Source of the DNA: Synchiropus splendidus
Taxonomy: Eukaryota > Chordata > Actinopteri > Syngnathiformes > Callionymidae
Length of the DNA: 64,000 nucleotides
NCBI RefSeq assembly: GCF_027744825.2
Contig: NC_071334.1
Location: 43,709,437-43,773,436, forward strand
Direction: 5' to 3'
Shown here: in pieces, positions 50,017-61,394 of the stretch
Numbering within the stretch: position 1 is the stretch's first letter
Layout of the letters: the number at the start of each line of letters is the position of its first letter
Position numbers and translations under genes: made by a program
The notes under the pieces: model-generated
Databases searched by the model: none
The model's input: only the letters and a program-made list of their open reading frames with translations
Told to the model about the DNA's origin: nothing

Positions 50017-50479
50017 TCACGTGCACTGTCCGGTGTGCACATTTATGATCCCGCGAGTGTGCATGTGGATGAAGTTGAAGATTTCGTGTGGCATGGCATG
50101 GAAGCCCGGCCGCGGCTTCACGTTGTCGTAGTAATGGTGGGTGATGAAGATACCAGAGGGGTTCATCGGAAAGGCCCAGAAACCGTAGAGGTGGACTTCT
50201 TCGCACAACTCCAGCGCAGCGGTCACGAGCATCAGGCCGCTGCTCAGACGTTTAGCCCGGACTCCCTGCACCGCCCAGAACCGCTGGACGTTCAGCAAAT
50301 ACTGCGGGTGGAAGAAAAACACGCCCCTCTGAGAGTCAAAGTCGTCCAGCATGTACTTGACCCGGAACGACACGTCAGTGTTGCGGACGTTGTAGAACGC
50401 GGGCAGAACCATGGACGAGTTCTCGTAATTCTGAAGGACTTCGTAGAAGGGTCGTCGCCACTTCTCCAGCTTCTGAAAT
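50017..50479 (-). CDS. st8sia5: st8sia5 terminal exon 7, motifs S, III and VS
   Basis: Acceptor CGCTCAG; 153 full codons then TGA at 50019-50017. Contains [20 protein letters not shown], motif S ([20 protein letters not shown]), [16 protein letters not shown] and [14 protein letters not shown], ending VHTGQCT. Mammals end TCSCC, so the tail is slightly shorter. Confidence 0.97.
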
Positions 50480-53400
50480 CTGAGCGACGGAGAACAACAC
50501 TTATAGACGGTGGGCTGCATTCTGACTATGACAAGATGGGCTTCACCTCTCTGTGATGATGCTCGGATTTATCGTCACCAGATCAGTTTTAGTTCCAACG
50601 TCGGCTGAGTATTTGTCATTGATAGGTGGTATATTGCATCTAAAAAGAAAAACATTTCTGTTAATGGAGCAGCTGCGTGGAGCGTGACACTCATCCAAGA
50701 TGGTCCATGCGTGGTGATTTATTTCTATGTGTTTCCACATTTTTAATTTGCAATAAAGCACTACAGAAGATCACATCTCATGAGATGACAGCTATTAAAT
50801 GGCTTCCTAGTCTCATTTGAACTTTGACATTTGTCCTGAAAAATCAAGTTCACGTTGAAGGTGTTGTCTAGAGAAGAGTGGACACAGATGGATGGAGGAC
50901 AAGAGGATTCGTGAGGCATCAGGGCTACGCTCACAGGAAGACTCCAGGAGGAGGAACAGGACAATGACGTAGGTTGGACAACACTTCAGAAGCACTGACT
51001 GATGGAATAAGGCATTCAGATAAAGTCAACTGCTTGAGGAGTTTGATGACATTGATGACATGACGAAATGAACAAAGAAATGGATGCAACTGGAAATACC
51101 TGAAGACAAAATCTGCTGAGTCGATTTCCTTCCCACATTTACTGTTCTTGATGATGCCGCCATTTCCAATCACCGCGCATTTCTTGAACTGTGATTTGGA
51201 ATACGGCATGTCCTGAAGAGACACCAACGTATTTTAAAAGTAGCGGTCAGGTCAGCCAACCTTCCCGATTTGACTTGAGATCTTACATCTGGAAACATTT
51301 TGAAAACTTCCGTGGTGATGGGAAGTATCCCGCTGGTGTCCACCTCGTATCTCAGCTTGGTTCCCGCGGGAGTGTTTCGCTTGGTGGTAAAGAGGAACGA
51401 GGGAGCGTTACAGCAGCGAGACAGAGACATCCTGCAGACAATTGAGAAAAAAGCTTTGTTTCTAACTCAGGCGACACCCAGAAGCACTCAAGTCATAAAA
51501 GTGCTTCATTACCGTTTGATTTCTTTTGTGATCAATAACCATATTTAATCTACTGACACGTTAACAAACCAAAATCGTGTGAAATGGCATGAAACCATGT
51601 GATCATTTATTATATATTTGTGATCGAAAACTCCAACCAGCAGAAGAACCAGTTGCAAGTCATATTCATCAATTTACTAAAGAAAAAAAGGGGGAAAAAA
51701 TACATTGATGCAAACTGTTGAGAAAATTGGAAAAACTTATAATATATAATAAATATAATATAATAAAACCATGTCTAAATCAATAACAAAAAAAAGTTAT
51801 TTAAAATGTTCCATCCATTTTATCCAGTGTAAATGAAAGTATTGCCATAAAATGTTTTTCAAAACTGCTCCAACAGTTGCTTTCATGAACAGTTTTTACT
51901 GTTGCAGGGGGCGACGTCACGTTCTTCTCCTCCATAGTTGGTAACTATCACAGATTTGCCGCTGTCAAGTCCTTTCAGTGACACACTACTGCCACCAGCC
52001 CAAAGGTGTAAAACAAAAACACTTTTTGGTGGTAGTTGGAGGCGCTGGCGGCCCAACCATGGGCCCCGGCCCTATGGTTAAGAATCACTGGTTTACAGAA
52101 GTTTCCTATTTTGGCAGCAAGCAGTCACTTTCAGGCCAGAAGCAGATGAATTCATTTCCCTGCTATTGTAAACTGCTGCAATGTCCATCTTGAATTAGTC
52201 TTCTGTGTTAGTGAATCTGCGTTATTGTTTAGAGTGAATGATGCTTACTTGAAATTGCTGGTCTCCTCCTTGCTCTGCTCCCACTTACACACCTGCAGGT
52301 TTCGCCATCTCTCAAACAAGTCAGAGGTTTTCACCCTGGCAGACAGGCAGAGAGACTTGTGGAATGAGGAAGGACACCCACGGCCATGTATTTTCCGATT
52401 ACCCAAGTTTCTACAAGGGTAGTAAATCGAAAGAAACACCATAATAACCACTCATGATCACACACAGATGGACACATACGGTCACTGATGATTAAATGGC
52501 TGCAGGAAAAGTGAGTACAGAGAAAGTGGTTCATCTAGTGAGGTCGAAAATAGCTGTCCTTGAACTGACATTTCCGTGGAGATGATTCAGTGAGCTCCTC
52601 CGCTGTGGGCGGTGGAGATACTCAGTCTGGCCAAGTGACTGCGTCTGCTCTCTGGCTCTCAGCCCTTTACGGAATTGGAAGTTTTATTTGACCATTCAGC
52701 CTGATTTCCCGCGGGAATGGCAAGGAAAGGTCGCAGCATATTTCCACACATGATGCTCGGCTTGAGCGACAAAGGCCTTATTCAGAAGCGCAGAGAGCTT
52801 GTGGTTTGAAAATGTCATTCATCATTTTATCTTTCAGCAAAATCTTTGGCAGAACACAAAATTCCTTGAAAACATGAAACGTCTTTAAACGCTGTTCAAT
52901 GGTGTTAATGCCATTTTGACAAATAAATAACTATGGCTTTGTGTGGTAATGTGGTAAACACTCACTCTATGTTTCTCTGGTGTAACTGTCTTCCCGGCAG
53001 GTTACATGAACACTGCAGCGTCAGAAGACAAAACACAGCACCCACAGACTGCCGGTGCCATGACAGCCATCTTATTGGATTATCTTAATCCATTTAGGAA
53101 AAGAAACAAACTTTTGGGAAAGCAACACAGTTCTTTTCTTCTTGTGCTCCAGGCTGTATGTTTCTGTTATTGCTACCTCTTTTTCTCTTCATGGTTTTTA
53201 TGTTATATTCATGTGTGTTTTTAAAAGGATTAGATGCATCAGTCCACCCCAACTTTTCATTCAACTACTGGAGCCCATCCGTCTTTGTCTTGTCTTGGGA
53301 ACTTGCCACTAACACAAATCCTTCCTTTGTGATCCGATTTCAAATCTGGACTTTACAGGAAGTGGAATGGCATCGACTGAATGAATCGTTCAGCAACAGT

Positions 53401-56400
53401 GATCGTGTTTTGTCTGTAATACCGATGAGGACTTACATTGTCAGGACTTTGACGTCCATAATGTCCTGCCTGAGCTCCCTGCATGCAGTGGAGTTGTACT
53501 CATAGGAGCCTCCATAGTTTTCCAGATACCTGAAGGGATAAACAGAGTCATCCTCTGTGGACAATTCACCATTCACATCCAGTGTGCTGGGACGAACACT
53601 CACTAGATACATCTAATGTGGATATCAAACACTTGTTATATCACAGTGAGATGATGTGTGACATATAGATGCAACTATTTTGTCAACGGATGAGAATATG
53701 GATGTATATTTGAGACACATATGCTCAGTAACACGCGAACGAAAGCTCATCTGAAAGGTGGAAGGGGTTGGTTCTTAGTCAATAGCTTGTGAACATGGTG
53801 GAACCAATGGTTAGTGTGGGCGTGACTATGAGACGTGCTGATGGGAGAGTAAAGCCATCAGAATGATCATGACAACACCTTCCAGAATTCTACACATGTA
53901 CATGCACTTTCTTTCTCTAAAGTTCCATCTTGTTTGACTTGATGAACGATTCAATGGCATTCATGAATAACATGAATTCGTGTTAATAACATAATTATGA
54001 TTTCACTGCGACGGCATATCTGTGCTTTCCTAGCTACAGAAATTAGCACTGCAGCTAGCGCTGCTGCATACTTTTTTTAGATTACAAAAAAAACACCAAA
54101 TAATTTATATAATGTCTATTATGTATCGATTAAAGCGAAGGTAACCTTTGAAACTTGCATTTTGATTTTCATGCCATGTTTTGACAGTTAACTTTATTAT
54201 ATTCAGAGTTATCTAAAGCACTGTGTATGGAGTTGTTTTATTGTTTTTGTTTTGGAAGTAACAAGCTACTTGCTAAGTTATTTATGCTTGCAAACTACTT
54301 CAGCATGACCGTATTCTTAGGCTAGGACAGACTGATTAGAGAAAATGAACACTAAATAAAGACGTCAATATGCGTTCTCCAATCTTACATTTTAACTACT
54401 GACATGTGCTTTTTGCTATCAATTATATATAATTGATAGCAAAAAGGAGAGCTAATGTCTGAGCATAAATGCGAACCCAGTTGAAAACCTTGGCTAGCAT
54501 TTATGCTCATTTTACTATATAACTTTTAGCAGAAGGGTAAGCTAACGGAGAAGTACGTGACTACCGACACATTCACTGCGCTAACATGCTTGAGGGTGAT
54601 ATTTTTATATCAATTGTATATAGTTGTACCATACATTCGTTTGTTGCTACTACAGAGACTTAATGTAAACCTCACATTTTATTTTGAAGGATTTTGAAGG
54701 GCCGTTGTAGCAACAGCAACATTCATTGTCTGCTCGAATGAGATGTGTGACTTTGGACAATGAATGTAACCGTAACTTAATAATCATGGCTGCGGAGAGG
54801 AAGAATAGAGTATAAAGAAACCAGCAGTAAAGAAGCAATACAATGAAGAGATGCGATAAAGGAACAAGATGCAGGATGGGAGAGTACAAATAGTGAAACT
54901 GGTTGTTTACATCCACCTAATGAGTGTGTATTTCTGACATTTTACTGAGAGGAGAATTTGTCGTAAGATTAAATGATGTAAGTTCTGTAAGTGTTTTTTT
55001 TTTTTTTTCTGGAAAACCGCAGCGATATTTGATCATGAATTGAAACTGATAAAATAGCTTCAAATTCAGTCCTGGATAAGGGAGACGCATGGTCATCTGT
55101 CTGGATTTGAAGCTTCCGGATTATTGGAAGATGGAATACGAGTCTTCTTGTTGCAAGAAAAGTGGAGAGGGGGGTCAATCCAGGTCGCAGAAAGAGACAA
55201 TGCAGATGTGAGAAGGAGAGAAAGGGGGTCAGGGTTTCCACACTATGTACATGGCATACACACAGAGCTGTGCAGAACACATTACACACAGGTTGAGCAG
55301 GACAAGGCATTTGGAGATGGTGCTGGATGGGACACAGAGGTACGAAAAGAAGCCGGTACATCAACAGGACACTGTGGTTCAACCAGCTTCTGACGGGGGG
55401 TATGGGGTTCAGGGACTGACGTCGAGGTGGACTGGATCAGACAGCATGCAATAGCAAATCTGAGGTGCAACCACCACTGTCAAAATATGAGTGTTTATAC
55501 CTTTCAGACCAATGAAAAAGAAAGAGGCATACTTGGGTTTCTGTGACAGTACTTAAAGAAAATGCCATCAAAGTGGCCTACCTTTGAGGGCGTTTGTTTT
55601 TCTTCTTAATATCAGCTAGGCAGGGTGTGACTATTACGGAGATCTGTGAATCTGGCTGAAAATTCTGACGGAAACATCTGTCAACATGCAGACAGGTTAA
55701 GTTAGAGTTAAAACGTGTGATCGGTCCTGTGACATCACCACCCCTGCCTACGTGCTAAAGCAGATCATGAAGTCATTTGGAGAGAAATGTGAAAGTGATG
55801 TCCTTTCTACTTCATCAAATGGCGGGCAAAAATCAGCGGGCCAGTCCACACATGCAGGGCTGGCTCCACGCTGAGATGGATTTCAATCTTTCCTTTCATT
55901 CTAGCTCTCTCTTTTTCTTTCTCAGAGGTGTAAGTGCAGTCAGTCACCTTTTCCTTCCATTTCTGGCAGGCTTCAGAGATCCGTCATCCGAGAAATTTAT
56001 GGGACCGCTCCAATTTCCTGTCTCGTCCCCTTTGAGTCGGCTAAACTGTTGCGCACTAGCAAGAAAATGAGTCAGTTTACTTTAGAGTGCTCTCTGGGCA
56101 AGTGTGAAAAAGAGAAACAAACAAGTCCACGTGTTCACTCACAGAATCAACACTCGCACACCAACAGGATAAAACACATTCTCCTATAGAGTTTATTCAC
56201 TGCAGACAGAGTCACTTCTCCTCTGAGTCTGCAAATGACTAAACGCCACAGGGATTTTACATTAATCTCTCTGAGTGCAGATTGTCTTCCTACTGTAGCA
56301 AACACTTTCATATCGTTGCCATGAGAGATTACAGACGAGCAGAAAGTCGCTCGCCCCAAGAAGGTTTAAGAACGGCGATGACTCAAATAACCTTATCGAA

Positions 56401-58812
56401 ACGAAAACACACAAAATGTGTGTTTGTGTGGTCGCACGCAACTAAAGAGGTTCCAGTTTAGTTTCAGTTTTTGCCTTCTTTTTGTTACACACTGGCCTTA
56501 ATAGTTAAGCAAACCAAAACTCAGTTATTCATCACGTATTTTTATATTCAAATTTTACGTTTCAAAACCGTTGTGTGATGGTCCATTTCATATTAAATCT
56601 CACCATTGAAACCGCTCACATCTCTCGCTTACGCCCTTCATAATTTTGAAAGGTATTTAATGGTGACTCATGTTCGAAGCGCAGTCAGTGGGTGAGCAGC
56701 TGTAAAAAGCAGAGGCATCAAATGCAAAGAGGCTCTTCGGGTGCATTATGTGATCCTGCATTCATCGCTGGATATCTGGCCATGTCAGCGCTGATCTGCA
56801 CAGCACATTTGGTTTCCACATAACAGCCATTTCACCGCTGCAGGCGATTGCGTGTCAGAGCCCAACAATGGCGCAAATAGACTGTCAGCAGCCACACCAA
56901 CAAGAAAAGGCTCCTCAAAGCAGCCGGTTAGGCGACTTAGTTGTGTAACAGTGGGTCGGGATTGAGTCTAGACTGCAGGAGTTCAGTGTCTGCCTACATA
57001 CATCAACACTACAACGTCCCACTTCTAGAGTGACCACTGGAAAACAAGGTAAAATTGTTGCTATGTGGAGAAAGGGAACTTCCTGAAAACAACATGCGTC
57101 ATCTGACCTGGGACACTTTTGAAGTTCACTCCCTCCTCTTCACATCAACTTTCATATTTCTGCATAGACATTTCACTTTGTTTTGACAACAAAATATCAG
57201 TTGACGGTATAAAATTCACGTCAACCTGCCGACAGGCTAGTTGGTACAGCAGTCGGTACTCACACAGTATCATCCGTCACATCTGTGGTGCACCCATGTG
57301 CTTCACTCTATCACCCGTCCTTAACTCCACACAGTCACAGGAAGTGTTTATCATTTGGTCTTTCACACTGGGATGTCCCTGCTCCCAGGGTCCATCACAG
57401 TAACCTCAGTAACCATTTCACTACTAACAGCATTTTCACAGAATGCTTGGCCTAACCTCACTTTGAGGGAAAAACAACTACACGCCGACTTTGACACCAC
57501 TGGTAGTGAAATCAGAGCACACACTTGACCTTCATCCGTCACATTTATCCTCACCGTGCCTCACACTCTATCGCTTGTCCTTCATACGACATCATCCCAG
57601 GATGTCCTTGGTCCTTTACACTAGGGTGTAATATACCCCTGAGGCATCCATCCCACTTTTGACTAAGTGATGAGGATATTTCTCCAAATCTGGCCTCCAA
57701 GCTTCACAAAACAGTCCAGTAGTAAATTAGACAACCAGCACCGTCACATATTTGACCACGATGCAGACTCTTTCCATAAACATTGTCAGAGATTTCTTAT
57801 CCTTCGTGCCAACCTTAAATGCCAACATCACTTGATTTTCTTTGAAGCCGTAGCAAAGTGGTGAGGATGACGCCCCATTTTTCACCGCTAAAAATCCTTC
57901 CCCCATTTTCACCGTCACCTGGCCTCGCTCCCTCTTCCCCACTCTCATGAAGGCGTGTGTGCAGACTGACTGTAGCAAAATGGCTGCCGACGATCCCACT
58001 GGTTTCCACTGACTCCCCTCTGTTTCTCTTCTAAAAAGCTGGGGAGCGAATGTGAGGGCGCAGGCGGTCAGTGTCTGTAAGCTCAGAATTCATACATCTC
58101 CACGGACAGGATGCCATGAATTCACACTCATCATCATCCGACCCGCCCGGAGAGGGGCAGGGGTTGGTGTGGAGCTTTTTTTTTTTTTTTTTGGACTGCA
58201 GCACATGCATGTTTTGCATCAACATGCACGTAAATGTACCGTATTTCTTTTTTTCCTTTGTTTTTTCGGAGAGATTTTCTCATCATCTGCTCGTCTCAAA
58301 CTGAAATCTCTCTTCAAATAAATCACATATCTGTATTCATATTAGATAGAAGGAAAAAGAGGTCCCCTCTTGAGAAATACACATGAAATCTGTAAGCTCC
58401 TCCGTACGACACCTCAGTAAGATGTACCACCAGTAAAAAGGCTGAAACAGAAAATCAAAGATCTGGGAAAAGAAAGGGGGGTAACATCGCCATACACAGC
58501 TGTGACACTGTGTATGGAATGAATGTGATGCTTCGCTTAAAGAAAAAAATCGTTTCTGGGGGAGAAAACAAATGGATGGTTAATTGCTATTGTTCTCTCC
58601 AGCCATTGCAGAGCCCCTTCATAACATCCATACCTCAGTTTCACCAGTCAGTCTATTCGAGTACTGTTCACATCCACTTACCTCTTGATGTAGTTCTTCC
58701 CATAGAGAATCTGTTGTAACAGTGTGACGAGTCCAAATGCACAAATAAATATGAAACACAGAGATCTGTTGCCGAGGATGTCTTTACCCGACGATGGGTC
58801 GACATAGCCCAT
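50017..58812 (-). CDS. st8sia5: st8sia5, alpha-2,8-sialyltransferase of ganglioside synthesis (374 aa)
   Basis: Seven exons (58682-58812, 53437-53529, 52249-52335, 51287-51431, 51100-51212, 50547-50639, 50017-50479) join in phase to 1125 nt, 374 residues; human ST8SIA5 has 376. It is a type II Golgi membrane protein: short cytosolic tail [14 protein letters not shown], a membrane anchor at about residues 18-36, a stem with a possible N-glycan site (NST), then the GT29 catalytic domain. Sialylmotif L begins at about residue 164 ([16 protein letters not shown]), motif S at about 297-322 ([20 protein letters not shown]), motif III is HYYDN (336-340) and motif VS is H348...E353. Known role: transfers sialic acid in alpha-2,8 linkage to make GD1c, GT1a, GQ1b and GT3-type gangliosides, mainly in brain (established). 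The gene looks intact. The nearest alternatives, other ST8SIA members, fit less well at both termini. Confidence 0.97.
50547..50639 (-). CDS. st8sia5: st8sia5 exon 6, end of motif L
   Basis: Acceptor CTTTTTAG, donor GTGAAG. Encodes [20 protein letters not shown] and [10 protein letters not shown]. Confidence 0.96.
51100..51212 (-). CDS. st8sia5: st8sia5 exon 5, sialylmotif L
   Basis: Acceptor CTCTTCAG, donor GTATTT. Encodes [20 protein letters not shown] and [17 protein letters not shown], the CMP-sialic-acid-binding motif L with its conserved cysteine. Confidence 0.97.
51287..51431 (-). CDS. st8sia5: st8sia5 exon 4
   Basis: Acceptor GTCTGCAG, donor GTAAGA. Encodes [40 protein letters not shown] and VFKMFPD. 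Confidence 0.96.
51541..51850 (+). repeat. Dispersed repeat, copy B (st8sia5 intron)
   Basis: Colinear with 24600-24830 on the same strand but interrupted by extra AT-rich text around 51670-51750. It shares ATATTTAATCTACT, GTGTGAAATGGCATGAAACC, TCCAACCAGCAGAAGAACCA and TAATAAAACCATGTCTAAAT. Confidence 0.75.
52249..52335 (-). CDS. st8sia5: st8sia5 exon 3, stem
   Basis: Acceptor CTGCCAG, donor GTAAGC. Encodes [20 protein letters not shown] and SKEETSNF. Confidence 0.95.
53437..53529 (-). CDS. st8sia5: st8sia5 exon 2, stem
   Basis: Acceptor CCCTTCAG, donor GTAAGT. Encodes [20 protein letters not shown] and [11 protein letters not shown], including an NST glycosylation sequon. Confidence 0.96.
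54409..54446. repeat. Perfect 38-bp palindrome
   Basis: CTTTTTGCTATCAATTATA is followed directly by its exact reverse complement with no loop. A 12-bp hairpin (GAGCATAAATGC at 54461-54472; partner at 54497-54508) lies just beside it. Confidence 0.95.
55582..55677 (-). CDS. st8sia5: Candidate 96-nt cassette exon of st8sia5 (stem region)
   Basis: On the minus strand it is bounded by acceptor GTTGACAG and donor GTAGGC. Entered in the phase of exon 1 it is open throughout, reads [20 protein letters not shown] then [11 protein letters not shown], and leaves in the same phase, so it can be skipped or included without shifting the frame. Mammalian ST8SIA5 is known to have isoforms differing near the N-terminal stem. 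Homology to those inserts could not be checked. Confidence 0.55.
57265..57640 (+). repeat. Diverged tandem duplication
   Basis: CATCCGTCACAT...CTCTATC.C..GTCCTT.A...GGATGTCC occurs twice about 265 bases apart (from about 57269 and 57534). The copies are substantially diverged. Confidence 0.5.
58682..58812 (-). CDS. st8sia5: st8sia5 exon 1, cytosolic tail and membrane anchor
   Basis: ATG at 58812 in context AAAGATGG; donor GTAAGT. Encodes [17 protein letters not shown], a hydrophobic [13 protein letters not shown] segment and [11 protein letters not shown]. The start agrees with the family N-terminus. Confidence 0.96.
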
Positions 58813-60835
58813 CTTTCTTCGCAGCATCCAGGGCTGGTGGTGGTGACACCCGCTTAGGTGTCTCTCTCCGCCGCATTCAGAGGCATGAGCGCAGGCACCG
58901 CTCTCTAGCCATCACCCCCGTTTTTTTTGCTACAAGCTATTCAGGCAAAAACGTTGTTAGCCGATGGATAGATCTCACCAGGTTACAGACCGTGATAAAA
59001 CACCTGAAAATGATCACATCAATGCGATGCTTTGCGGTGGGAAAAACGCGTTAAGATCTGCACAAAGCGCTCGACTGGCAACACGACTCGACGCGCGCTG
59101 AAGACGGTTTCTGAAAATCTGTCAAACAAAAGGGCGTTTTTTTTGTGTCAATCAGACATGCGAGCTGCAGCCAAAGAACATCCTCCAGCCCTCACCTCCA
59201 ATCTGAGCAGAGATGCGTGACTGGAATACACAAGAGGGAGGACAATTCTGCCATCTCAACGCGAGGAGGCGCAAGTACGCGCTTTCAGCCAAAAAGCATT
59301 CAAGGTCGTGCACTGATTTTCAAGGCCATGACACAGATGTGAGCGTCCTGGAGGTCGCTGAATTACCAATGTGGAAAACAAGACAGTAAATACATTTTTG
59401 TGTGTCTCATGTGAGCTACAACAGTTGTTTATATTTCAACTATTCGTCATTGTTAATTGATGAAATGGATCCCATTTTTGTTTATTTAAGGGTCTCATTT
59501 TTGCGGATCCTGTCCTGACTATAAAAGGAGCTATGAGCTGTGAGTTCAACCTGTGAAAAACAAATTTCACAATAATGTTATATAATGAGACAAATGAAAA
59601 CCGCTATGCTTCCCGTATTGTCAGGCGCAAGAGTGGGCGTTCAGAATAAAGTGACTGTTTAAAATTGTCAAATAAAAAGGCAAAGGACAACAAATGGTGG
59701 TGCTGAAATGCAATCGCATTCCCAACAACTCAATAAAGCACTGGAATATACAAATGATTAAAAAAAAAATATTTTCAGGTTTGCAAATTATATTCTTATC
59801 TAATTGAATATTATCACACCAGTAAAGTTAAAAGTAAATAAATAACGAACGAAAATACAATTTCCCACAGATATGACTCTTGGATAAAATGTTTTCGATT
59901 AAAATAATCACATACGAAATTAATACGACAATTGGAAGTTCAACAAACCAATTTCTCATGTTCTATTTCACCTGACCTCACAGATGGGGTCACATGTAGA
60001 GCCAAAGTTTGACCATCATTTCAACCATATATATATATTTTTTTATGATACAGTTTGGAAAACAAACAAACTTTGCTTCGGGGAAGGTAGAGCAAAGGTT
60101 CAATTCAAAGCAATGGAGAGTAATATTTAACTACTTTAGTGCCGCATGAATTAATACATAATTTTATTGTGCACCACGTTTGTTACTGTAGATGTACCTC
60201 GAAGTCATTGCCACTAGAGGACACTTGGTTCCTTCCGCATTCATCACAGTTTCAGCCATCTGATGAAGTCATCCTGATAAAAATAGAATCCCGCAGTATT
60301 TACTGTAGGCTTAGACACGCCAGGATTATAACATAGATAGAGTGAATGGTCGAACTTAATTTTTCATCTTCATATTCTCCGACAAAAATCTAGTCATTGC
60401 CAAGCGCCTCGATTCGCCATCAATAAGAAAAACGTCACTGTTCGAACTGGAAAACGTTTTGTAAAGTCCACCATCTGCTGGTGCTTTGCGGTACTGACAC
60501 TAGTTAAGCGTTGATGTAGCCGCTGTGCCTCAGGGATGCTCACAGCTTTTCATCTTAATAGTGACCAAGTCACAAAGATCTACCCACTATAAACATGTAA
60601 AACAGATATTTACCCATACATATGTCAATGTGCTTCATTGTCCTTGTTTGTTTTTCTTTCACTCTCTGCAGCAGGTTCAGATAAAGAGGTTACAACTTTG
60701 CTGCAGATGCAATAAATAAAGAAAGCACCTTCAAACTGCTAAAACAAAAGAGGAATATGGCATTACATACATACGAATTTCAAAACAGGGACTTACATAT
60801 TACCTATTACCTATTAAGCGTACAATATCCGCTGA
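58813..60835. other. st8sia5 upstream region
   Basis: Expected to hold the st8sia5 promoter and 5' UTR immediately above 58812. No decisive promoter element or other gene was recognised. Confidence 0.4.
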
Positions 60836-61370
60836 CTGGGCTTAACTATTTGGTAACCCGGTTACCCACATGTTAAGAAGCTCCGCCCCTCACACTATAA
60901 GAGTGTTGCTCACCTTCTGCTCTAATAGAACCAGGGTTACTACAGGTAACCCTTGGCTTCTATAGCAGCATGCTTGAGCCCTGTGACCCTGCTTAGCTAT
61001 TGGTAACGTTTGTCAAAAACGTCAGATAAATGGACCCGGAGTGAGACAGCAGGTCGGAGTGCACAAACACAGACGGCGCCAAACCCGCTTAGGTCCCATC
61101 ATGGACCATCCAAAGAATGGGCTGCGAGGCATCGCCTGCCAAGTAGCCCAATCCCGCAGCGGCCCAAGAAGGGAACAAGCTGACACTTGCTAACCTGATT
61201 ACCAAAGTGCAAGACGCCAAAATGGGGCATCCTCGCCAACGGAGGAGACTTACTACTCACCCCAGGTCCAAGACCGTGGAAAACTGCAGTGGCACTACCG
61301 TCAATAGTACAAGTGGCTCGCGTTCGCCTCTAGCCATGTAATCTACCAACGTAAGATCAGGATTCATGGA
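60836..61370. repeat. Repeat-like unit with short palindromes beside LINE fragment 2
   Basis: GGTAACCCGGTTACC (60852-60866) and AGGGTTAC-TACAG-GTAACCCT (60933-60953) lie in GC-richer text that differs in style from its surroundings and runs directly to the LINE tail. It looks like a mobile element end, but the family was not identified. Confidence 0.35.
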
Positions 61371-61394
61371 ATGGCTAATAGCCCTGAGCTAGAT

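Larger units (their letters stand above)
53530..58681. other. st8sia5: st8sia5 intron 1
   Basis: The 5.2-kb intron separating the anchor exon from the stem. Apart from the 96-nt candidate exon, the palindrome and a degenerate duplication, nothing coding was recognised. Confidence 0.7.

Noticed and set aside
50035..50556. 173-codon plus-strand ORF
   Set aside because: Mirror of st8sia5 exon 7.
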